The notes under the pieces were generated by a model that was not told the DNA's origin, ran no database searches, and worked only from the letters and a program-made list of their open reading frames with translations. Both the position numbers and the translations under genes were made by a program. Shown here in pieces: positions 1 through 8,135 of a stretch of DNA of 42,595 nucleotides. Position 1 is the stretch's first letter. Each line of letters starts with the position of its first letter. Origin of the DNA: Alteromonas sp. BMJM2 (GTDB lineage Bacteria > Pseudomonadota > Gammaproteobacteria > Enterobacterales > Alteromonadaceae); the NCBI RefSeq assembly GCF_027257845.1, contig NZ_JAPVOT010000025.1, positions 1 through 42,595 of the forward strand, in the 5' to 3' direction.

Positions 1-127
1 AATTTGCCTAACATCAACCATGACAGACGAAGTAAACGAGTTCTAAAAAGGCAACGGTATTGATCTTGAAATAGCGGTCAAAGGGCTATCTTTTTTCATT
101 GACAGCCCGGAGGCTCATATGTGTTAT
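1..127. repeat. Left copy of 126-bp inverted end repeat
   Basis: Bases 2-127 are the exact reverse complement of 42470-42595. Identity stops at base 128, where the partner has a different base, while the outer edge is cut by the window end, so the element may be longer. It supplies the last eight codons and the stop of the RHS gene. Read in the direction of the right copy it begins TAACA and ends with GTTAGGC, which fits the GTTRRRY core of an integron attC site, but I see no strong internal stem. No transposase is encoded next to it. A repeat shared at both ends of a contig may also be an assembly-graph overlap. Confidence 0.95.
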
Positions 128-3100
128 TTACTAAACGTGCGATAGTTATACCACCAGCACGTACATAGTCCGTTCGCTTACTCTCTGAAACATTATCGAT
201 GTGTACTAACTTTCCAGCAAGGTTAAAGACATTGTATATAGTTTTGCCTTCGACTGTAGATTTCACACGCTTCATATTTCCATCATAGCGATAGCTACCA
301 ACAGCCTCGCCATTCAGTGATATAGGTTGATCAGCATAATCATAAACAAAGTCTTGATTACCAGCAGAAGTAACATTACCGCGACTGTCGTAGAAGAAAC
401 TACGATCGCCTGTCGTACCACCGATCCCACCCGAATCGATCGCACGATTCAAACGATTATTTGAATCATACGTCATGTTTACTTGCCGGGTACCCAATTT
501 TTTTCGAATTATATTACCTAAGGTATCGTATTCGACAATCCCAGTTCCCCATGGTCCTGTAGAAGTTGTCAGGCGCTCTAGGCCATCATAATCCAATGTT
601 CGATCGTTACCGCTCATCGCTCGGTCTTTGATGTTTGTCACCAATTTGCGTTTGTCATAAGAATAAGCCAAATCAAGGGCCTTTATATTATTTTTAGCGA
701 CAGTTAAGCGTTCCGGTAGCAAACTTGCATTAAGAGTCTGCTCAAAACGGTGGCCATTGCCGTAATTTAATTTACTCAAAGTACTATTCGGATGGTAGGA
801 AATGTTATTGGCATAATAGACTGAGCCGTCATATGCTTGACGAGCTCGCCCTAAGCCATCTGGGTTAAATCTAATTGTTTTAGAACTTGGGTATCCCATA
901 GAAACTAGGTGCGCTGCACTATTATAAGCATAATCAATGTTGTATTGGCGTCCATCAACACTCAAGCGCTCACTATTCAGTAAGCCCAGGTTATTATAAC
1001 TGTACGACCAGTTAACACCGCTTCGCTGCACAGTTTTTAAGTTGTTATTGTTATCGTAAGTAAAGTAGACATCAGGAGTAGAGCTACTCGCATAGTTTCT
1101 ACGTTTAATAAGTCCTGTATCGTAACGCTCGAGACTAACTTTCGCTCCGCCGCTTGGTAAACTGCAACTCGTGCCTTTACTCGCCCCTTTCTGATACGCT
1201 TTTAACCAATTAGAATTGTCGTACTGATAAAGTGTGTCACCAACTTCAGGCTCACTTATACGGCAAAGTAAGCGCTTGTTGTTATAATAATAGCGACGTG
1301 TAAACATTTTTGTCTCATTGTCACTATTACTAGCACTAGATATTCCTGAACCGGGGTTTCCTGGTCCTATTGTAATAGGACCAATAGGCGAGACTGTTCC
1401 ATTTCCACCTGACCCAATACTTCCAGAACCACTGTCACCGTTACCACTATCAGAATCATCATCGTTTCCAGTCCCATTTTGAGGTGAGCCATATTCACCA
1501 TCACCAACCTGAGTGACTGAAACAACTTCGCCCCAAACGTTTTTATCTATGGTTGTAAACACTCCCATTGGGGAATGAATTGCCTTGATATCTTTGTAGT
1601 CAGGACCATCGTATCCATAGTGGTAATAGTGAGTTTGATAACCGTCACTATCGGTTACAGTACGCTTGTGCTGACCGTGATAACTTATTGTTGTTTGCGA
1701 AAAAGGAGCTACCGTCTCATGTGTTTTAATTAAACGGTTTAACCCATCATATTCTGATTTTGTACCTTCATTAGCAGTGCTGCTTCGCGATGGAAAAGAT
1801 TCAAACACCTTCCGCCCTGCCTCATCATATTGCGTTCTCACGTATGATGATTTATTTGTAAGAAAGTCTTTTGTCTCGACTAATATCGGCCTGAACATTG
1901 AGTCGTAAGTGATAATTGTCTTAGCATTGGATCTTGTAATGGAATGGACAGGATTAGACCCGAACACATAGCTATGCCTCACGTTAGCCCAATTCCCAGG
2001 GAAATCTACTTCTTTAAGCCTCCCCATTTCGTCGCGATTATAAGCTGTAATGTTACCATTTCCATCTTCAATCGATATAACTCGACCAAAATAATCAACC
2101 ATCTGCTTTACTTCAACCCCATCAGCGCGAGTTACAGTTTGTGGAGTACCGCGCTTATATTCAGCTGCATAAATCTTACGATCTTCACCGTCCCTAACCC
2201 ACGCAAAATTACCATCATTGTGGTAACCATATTCTGCATAAAAAGCTCCATTTCGCTTTTCAATAACCTTCAAGCCTTTAGGGTTATATGAATTCTCTTG
2301 AATCAAACGCCCATTGACCAATTGCTTCTTTGGTAGCCCTAGTTTCCACAAACTTTTATTGTGAAAATATTCGGTAATTGTAGTTCGCTTCGTAGTCGAC
2401 ACATTAGATTTTATCGATTGGCTAACGGGATAGGAGTATGAATAATCTGTTGAATTGTGATTTATATTGAATGTTGATTCTTGCGTGAAAGTATCACCAT
2501 TTTGCGTCGTGACTATTTTTGTAGTATGTACCGGTGTATTAGAGTCGCTTGGTCCTGGGTAGGTTATAACGTAGGAATGACCGACTGCACTTTCTTTAAC
2601 ATAAGTGTAATCTTCTGTCCTGAGAGAAGGTCCTGTAGAAGTTTCTCGAGTTTCCTTCTTGACCAACTTTCCTGAAAGCGGCTCGCTTACCCACGCATGA
2701 TAGTAAGTGTAGTGAGCGTCAGGTGCAGTAACCCTGGTCCAGTTTGTTCTATCTGAGGAAGATGAACCAGATGGTCCTTTATCATTCTCATATTCATAAG
2801 TCCAAACTGCAGTATCAATCGATCCACCAGTCACCTCTTTTCTAATAAGAGCCATTGTGGACGTAGTTACATCATTATCTAATGGCAAGGCTGGACCAAA
2901 GCCGGGGGATGTGGCTTCTGGCTCGCCAGTCATACAAGTTTCAGTACGCCTGACCTGTGAAGCAAGAACATGTCGGTGTTCAATATCTTTAAGAGTAAAA
3001 GTACCAGTAGCACCATATGGATGGGTGATGGAAACAGTATGTTGAAATTTCTGGCAGTAATCGCGTCCGCTAGGCGCTGGAGATGCACTTAAATCATCAA

Positions 3101-4108
3101 GGTTCATTGACCAAAACGACATATCTGGCCTAACAACTTTATTTAAAGAATGACCATGCAACGGTTTAAAAGCCGAGGGCATCCATTGTTTTCTTGTATA
3201 ACTATTTTTCGTATACTCAAAGTGCCATGATTCTCCACCCGCAGAAGCTGAACGTACTAATTTTGATGAGCCACTGTAACCTAAAGATATGACGCGATTA
3301 TCATTACTGTATATCTTTTTTAGGCGATTTAAACTGTCATATTGATACTTGACCCAGTTTCCGTATTTATCTTTTACCTCGGTGGCAGCGATGATGTAAA
3401 CATTTCGCTCTAGTGGGTTTGCTCTTATGAAGCCCATTCTAGGAGCGTCAACGATGTACGCATGATTAAAACGGTAAACATCTCCATTTGGAGCATGTCC
3501 CAAAAAGCCTTGTCCCCCATCATTGGAAGATATACAAGTAAAATACCAGTTAGCTTTTGTTACTTTTTTAGCAGAAGATGGCCAAATTTGAGACCCATTG
3601 TCATCAAGAAGTTGTTGCGAACCCTGACCAGGTATCTCTACTTGAATACCATTTGAATAGTCTCTAGCGTTCATGTAGTTATGTTTAGTGGAATAAGGTC
3701 GTAAGATTTCAGATGTGCTACTACTGCAGCGGTTACCTACCCATGGACGGAGATCCAATGATGTAACTGAGATACGTGGAACTTGCATGCTCCAATCACC
3801 AAACTCGACATCTACACCGTCCTATACTGCATTCCGCTTGTTCGCTGTCTGCGAAGTGAAACGCTAAGTGATGAATTTCCAGGAAGTTCAATATCTGTAT
3901 GACTAAACGACAGTGACCCAGTGTGAGGGTCAATCGAGTCACCCAAAAATCCATCACCGAAAACTTCAAGACGCTCTTCAGCGTTTTGCTTCTTTTCCCA
4001 TTCAACGATCGGCTCTACGTCTTCTGTTGCTAAGGTGTTGGTTGAAAGTCCGCTAATCCACAAGGCTGACAGTATTGCGGTTGACATATTAAGCAAGTTT
4101 TTTTTCAT
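96..4108 (-). pseudogene. RHS/YD-repeat protein, frameshifted and 3'-truncated
   Basis: RHS-repeat proteins are large exported or cell-surface proteins whose YD repeats form a shell, often around a C-terminal toxin. The 5' part (4108 down to 3812, 98 residues) has a signal peptide (MKKNLLNMSTAILSALWISG) and the early GSLSFSHTDIELPGNSSL segment. It hits a stop, and the protein resumes in another frame as DGVDVEFGDWSMQVPRIS. Inserting one base near 3822-3826 would join both parts into about 1,335 residues. The long part (96-3788, 1230 residues) carries many YD repeats (YDSLNRL, YDEAGRK, YDGLNRL, YDSNNRL, YDSRGNV) and a Gly/Ser/Asn/Asp-rich stretch at about residues 763-826. The usual C-terminal core (YYDPxxGRFxSxDP) and any toxin are missing, because the frame runs into the end repeat and stops after eight repeat-encoded codons. 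It is probably a decayed gene; a sequencing error at the frameshift is possible. Confidence 0.85.
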
Positions 4109-4732
4109 CTTTCTTCCCTGAATATTTCTCTGTAATTTTTCGAAGTAAACCTACAGGAAATCAACCAACATTCAACAAAAAATTATCAATTGAAACTCCA
4201 GTGAAACTTATTGTCATCGAGCCCTAGAAATCTTTAAAATCAGATAAATGTTAACTAGTCTCATCAAAAAGGGTGCCCCAGAGCGACATTTGTAAAATTT
4301 TAACCGACCGATTGAGTTGAAAAATCACAAAACATTAAATAAAATTAATGTAATACTCATTACCTTTCACAAATATGCCATTAGTTAATAATCGGCATGA
4401 TCATACTGATTACTATTTTGCACAAACGAATTGAGCTTAGAAAATTGACGCTTTAACTAACTCTCTACTCTCGATAGGAGAAGTAAACATCTTATTTACA
4501 AGCAGGTATTCCATTGCTATATTCTTCCTCAGCAACTTAATCGATTAAGAAAAGTTCGAGTTATAAGGTCGTTAGGATTAACGACTCTACTCTCGTGTCA
4601 CTGATTGTTAAGCTAAACCTCTACCTTATTAAAAGTGACTTTAATAAAGCGGTTCTTGCTTAATGGTATTCATTACATACCAAGGCGTACTTACTGCGCC
4701 TACTGTAACAACCGTATTTTCGGAGAATTTCA
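4109..4732. other. Gene-free divergent intergenic region
   Basis: This 624-bp AT-rich stretch lies between the divergently transcribed RHS gene and the sucrose-phosphorylase-like gene and must hold both promoters. I find no convincing coding frame, RNA gene or strong palindrome. A ribosome binding site (GGAAGAAAG) precedes the RHS start and another (CGGAGAA) precedes the gene at 4733. Confidence 0.6.
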
Positions 4733-6232
4733 ATGTCTATAAGCAACGGCGTTCAGTTAATTACTTATGCAGATAGATTGGGCGATGGCAGTATCGAAAG
4801 CCTTAATAGCCTTTTAAATGGTGCACTGGCGAACTTATTTAAGGGTGTGCATTTATTACCATTTTATTATCCCTTTGATGGTGAAGATGCCGGTTTCGAC
4901 CCTATTGATCATACAAGTGTCGATAAGCGTCTTGGCGATTGGGGCCATGTGAAAAAAATGGGGGAGTCTGTTGATATTATGGCAGACCTTATTGTTAATC
5001 ATATGTCAGCGCAGAGTCAGCAGTTTCGTGATGTACTACAGCACGGTAGAGACTCCAAATACTGGCCTCTCTTTTTGACTAAACAAGACGTTTTTACTAG
5101 CAACGACGACGATGAAACTGATGCGCAAATTGCGCAGGTTTTTAGACCTCGTCCAACACCGTTTTTTAGCGACTATAATATTGCAGGCAATGAATCGGCG
5201 CCTTTTTGGACCACATTCACCTCAAATCAAATTGACATAGACGTTGAGTCTGACCTTGGGAAAGACTACTTATCGTCAATCCTTACTTCGTTTACCGATA
5301 ATAATGTGGACCTGATCCGTCTTGATGCTGCCGGTTATGCTATCAAACGAGCGGGCACTAACTGCTTTATGCTTGAAGAGACTTTTGCGTTTATTGAAGA
5401 ATTAAGCACACGAGCACGCTCTATGAACATGCAGTGTCTTGTTGAAATTCACAGTCATTATCAAACACAAATTGAAATTGCAGAGCGCTGCGACAGCGTG
5501 TATGACTTTGCGTTGCCACCACTGGTGTTGCATACCCTATTTACCCAAGATGCAAGTGCCCTAGCCCACTGGTTGTCTATTTCTCCACGCAACTGTTTTA
5601 CTGTACTAGACACTCACGACGGTATTGGCATTGTTGATGTTGGTGCAAATGGCGACAAGCCCGGACTCCTTGAAAACGAGGCGATAAACGCGCTTGTTGA
5701 ACAAATACATACAAATTCAAACGGCGAGTCGAGAAAAGCTACAGGGGCTGCAGCGAATAATGTGGATTTGTATCAGGTAAACTGTACTTATTACGATGCT
5801 CTGGGTAAGAACGATTTTAGCTATCTTTTAGCCCGCGCCATCCAATTCTTCAGCCCTGGTATTCCACAAGTTTACTATGGAGGGCTACTCGCCGCCGATA
5901 ACGACAAGGAGCTTTTGGCTAAGACGAATGTAGGCCGCGATATAAACCGCCCGTATTTGTCGACTAAAACAGTAGAAGAAGCCATTGAAAAGCCGGTCGT
6001 TAAAGGGTTGTTTGAGCTCATTAAGTTACGAAATCACAGCAACGCTTTTAATGGTGATTTTTCTGTGTCGTATGAAGATAGCCTGCTTGCTTTGAACTGG
6101 GAAAATCAAGGAGATAGCGCTCGTCTTGAAATCGACTTTAATGCTACTGATATTAATGCTGTGAATGCCGCTATCCATATTAAAGACGCAGAAAAAGCGT
6201 CTACAATAAAAATTAGTGAGCTGTTAGGCTAA
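4733..6232 (+). CDS. Sucrose phosphorylase-like GH13 enzyme
   Basis: Glycoside hydrolase of the sucrose-phosphorylase subfamily (GH13_18), 499 residues, close to the family's usual length and cytoplasmic (no signal peptide). Members transfer glucose from an alpha-glucoside to phosphate, giving glucose 1-phosphate. The signature AGFDPIDHTSVDKRLGDW is at 53-70 and DLIVNH at 85-90. The nucleophile is expected at Asp198 (RLDAAGYAIK), the acid/base at Glu239 (VEIHSH) and the transition-state stabiliser at Asp296 (LDTHDG). The start has a CGGAGAA ribosome site. It stands alone, with no sugar transporter, fructokinase or LacI regulator beside it, and ends at a strong terminator. The same subfamily contains phosphorylases for glucosylglycerol and glucosylglycerate, so the substrate in this marine organism may be a compatible solute rather than sucrose. 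Confidence 0.88.
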   Translation: MSISNGVQLITYADRLGDGSIESLNSLLNGALANLFKGVHLLPFYYPFDGEDAGFDPIDHTSVDKRLGDWGHVKKMGESVDIMADLIVNHMSAQSQQFRDVLQHGRDSKYWPLFLTKQDVFTSNDDDETDAQIAQVFRPRPTPFFSDYNIAGNESAPFWTTFTSNQIDIDVESDLGKDYLSSILTSFTDNNVDLIRLDAAGYAIKRAGTNCFMLEETFAFIEELSTRARSMNMQCLVEIHSHYQTQIEIAERCDSVYDFALPPLVLHTLFTQDASALAHWLSISPRNCFTVLDTHDGIGIVDVGANGDKPGLLENEAINALVEQIHTNSNGESRKATGAAANNVDLYQVNCTYYDALGKNDFSYLLARAIQFFSPGIPQVYYGGLLAADNDKELLAKTNVGRDINRPYLSTKTVEEAIEKPVVKGLFELIKLRNHSNAFNGDFSVSYEDSLLALNWENQGDSARLEIDFNATDINAVNAAIHIKDAEKASTIKISELLG

Positions 6233-6266
6233 TTACAGCGAAGACACTACGGATTCCGTCAATACA

Positions 6267-6300
6267 AAAGGCTCGAAACTTCGGTTTCGGGCCTTTCTTT
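6267..6300 (+). terminator. Rho-independent terminator after the GH13 gene
   Basis: A 13-bp stem (AAAGGCTCGAAAC with GTTTCGGGCCTTT, one G-U pair) closes on a TTCG tetraloop and is followed by a T-rich run. It lies 35 bases after the stop codon. It could also act on the opposite strand, but the HxlR gene ends about 175 bases away. Confidence 0.85.
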
Positions 6301-6474
6301 CATTAAGAGCTTTGGATTTAGAGGCTTGCTTTGAGAAACTTATTTTGAAAGTATTTCTTAAAAGCACCTTTTATTTGCGTGGTGTAGGTTCAGCCAATAT
6401 TTTCACATGCGTATTGAAAGTATATTCACTAACCTGTGCTTTTTTAAAAGCAATTTTCTGTTTATGACCGGCGT

Positions 6475-6885
6475 TTAGCGATGATCGTCGTTGTAATCTT
6501 TTCCCCATTCACATAACTGACGCAACGTGGGCTCTAATGTTCGCCCAAGCTCAGTTAACGAATATTCTACCCGCGGTGGCACTTCGGCATAAACTTTACG
6601 ATTTACGAGTTTATCTCGCTCTAATTCTCGCAGCTGCTGGGTGAGCATTTTTTGTGTCACCCCTTGCAGTCGGCGTCTTAACTGGCTGAATCGAAGTGTT
6701 TTGTGGCATAAATGCCATAAAATTACGCCTTTCCACTTACCACCAATAATCTCAAGTGAGACAGCCACACCGCAAATATATTGCGGAGTGTCTTGATTGC
6801 TCTCACGCTCGCTTTCATTTTCTATTTCGAGCTCACTCTTATGCTCACTTAAGCGAGCACTGTCCGTTTTTAATACTTGCGCCAT
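6475..6885 (-). CDS. HxlR-family transcriptional regulator
   Basis: 136-residue winged-helix protein of the HxlR/YodB/QorR type (MarR-like DNA-binding dimers). After a charged, poorly conserved extension of about 34 residues comes the family core: YICGVAVSLEIIGGKWKGVI (36-55), the recognition region FSQLRRRLQGVTQKMLTQQL and the wing (VPPRVEYSLTELGRTL). Cys38 sits where thiol-sensing family members carry their redox Cys; further Cys are at 60 and 124. It is transcribed divergently from the AcuI/YhdH reductase over a 126-bp gap. That layout matches known HxlR regulators that repress a neighbouring quinone or carbonyl reductase until electrophiles or oxidants inactivate them. Regulation of the neighbour is inference. 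The start has a GAGGG ribosome site six bases upstream. Confidence 0.9.
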   Translation of the reverse strand: MAQVLKTDSARLSEHKSELEIENESERESNQDTPQYICGVAVSLEIIGGKWKGVILWHLCHKTLRFSQLRRRLQGVTQKMLTQQLRELERDKLVNRKVYAEVPPRVEYSLTELGRTLEPTLRQLCEWGKDYNDDHR

Positions 6886-6940
6886 GCTGCACCCTCAATA
6901 AAGCTCAATAGTATCATTTTGGGTACTACCCTACTAAAAA

Positions 6941-6988
6941 GTGCATACTTGCACAAAATAAATTTACCGTCAGAATGGAGTGCAAGTA
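6941..6988. promoter_or_regulatory. Possible HxlR operator between the divergent genes
   Basis: GTGCATACTTGCAC (6941-6954) is an interrupted palindrome. Its TACTTGCA half recurs as the inverted copy TGCAAGTA at 6981-6988, just upstream of the reductase ribosome site. The two copies would flank the likely start region of the reductase promoter. Binding by the adjacent HxlR protein is inferred only from position and symmetry. Confidence 0.4.
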
Positions 6989-7011
6989 AATAACAGTTAA
7001 GGAAAGCTACA

Positions 7012-8007
7012 ATGACAACATTTCAAGCATTGCTTGTAGAGAAATCTGAAGATAAAACCTTTTCACGTTCTGTGGTTGAGCGACATGTGGATGAACTTCC
7101 TGAAGGGGCGCTTCTTGTAAAAGTAAAATACTCCTCGCTTAACTATAAAGATGCGCTTTCTGCTTCAGGCAATCCTGGCGTAAGCCGAAACTTTCCTCAC
7201 ACTCCAGGCATTGATGCAGCAGGCACTGTTGTGTCTTGCGATGATAACGCGTTTAACGAAGGTGATGATGTCATCATTACGGGCTACGATCTGGGTATGA
7301 ATACCTCTGGAGGGTTTGCAGAATATATCCGAATTCCTTCGTCATGGGCGGTTGCTAAACCTGACGGCCTGTCGTTAAAAGAAGCTATGGTTTTAGGCAC
7401 TGCAGGCTTTACTGCTGGATTGTCTGTACAAGGGCTAGTTGAAAACAATGTAACGCCAGAAGACGGCGAAATACTTGTAACAGGTGCAACGGGAGGCGTT
7501 GGAAGCGTCGCCGTGGCGTTGCTCGCCCAAGCAGGGTTTAGCGTGGTAGGCTGCACAGGCAAAGACTCACAGGCCGACTTCCTTATATCTTTAGGCGCTG
7601 CCCGTGTGATAAATCGCGATAGCTTGCTAGAGAATAAAGAGCGCCCAATGCTTAAAGAGCAATACGCTGGTGTGGTGGATACAGTCGGCGGTGAGTTTCT
7701 TGCTCAGGCAATTAAGTCGACTCAATACGGTGGTGTTGTTACCTGTTGCGGGCTTACCGCTTCAGCTCAGCTTGATGTAAGCGTATTTCCCTTTATATTG
7801 CGCGGAGTGTCATTACTAGGCATAGACTCAGTACAGTGCCCTATGCCTCCTAGAATAAGGCTATGGGATAAGCTTGCCGGTGATTGGAAACTCAATCAAC
7901 TTGAAGCATTAACCACTGAGGTCGGTTTATCTCAGCTAGACGAAAAAATTGACGCTATTTTAAAAGGTCAGTTGTCTGGTCGTACACTTGTAAATTTAGA
8001 CCTATAG
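7012..8007 (+). CDS. acuI: Acrylyl-CoA reductase (AcuI/YhdH family)
   Basis: 331-residue zinc-independent MDR oxidoreductase. The AcuI/YhdH family reduces acryloyl-CoA to propionyl-CoA with NADPH, which detoxifies acrylate made for example from DMSP. Visible signatures are SSLNYKDALSASGN (40-53) followed by the PHTPGIDAAGTV substrate-domain motif, and the Rossmann motif TGATGGVGSVAVALL near 157-171. E. coli YhdH is about the same length. The start is set by AAGGAAA upstream of ATG. Divergent from the HxlR regulator, which probably controls it. No DMSP lyase or other acu/dmd genes are nearby, so a general role against alpha,beta-unsaturated carbonyls is equally possible. Confidence 0.85.
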   Translation: MTTFQALLVEKSEDKTFSRSVVERHVDELPEGALLVKVKYSSLNYKDALSASGNPGVSRNFPHTPGIDAAGTVVSCDDNAFNEGDDVIITGYDLGMNTSGGFAEYIRIPSSWAVAKPDGLSLKEAMVLGTAGFTAGLSVQGLVENNVTPEDGEILVTGATGGVGSVAVALLAQAGFSVVGCTGKDSQADFLISLGAARVINRDSLLENKERPMLKEQYAGVVDTVGGEFLAQAIKSTQYGGVVTCCGLTASAQLDVSVFPFILRGVSLLGIDSVQCPMPPRIRLWDKLAGDWKLNQLEALTTEVGLSQLDEKIDAILKGQLSGRTLVNLDL

Positions 8008-8017
8008 CCAAGGATTC

Positions 8018-8047
8018 AAAAGGCGAAAGTGCAAAAGGCGAAAGTGC
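8018..8047. repeat. Two tandem 15-bp units
   Basis: AAAAGGCGAAAGTGC occurs twice head to tail just after the acuI stop, followed by a partial third unit (AAAAG). It is non-coding and has no obvious partner elsewhere in the window. Confidence 0.8.
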
Positions 8048-8135
8048 AAAAGACAGGAGTCTAATGCACTTTTTAAGATGTGAGTGATTAAAAGGCCTAC
8101 AGCCGAAAACAATAACTGTAACGCTTAAAGGCAAA

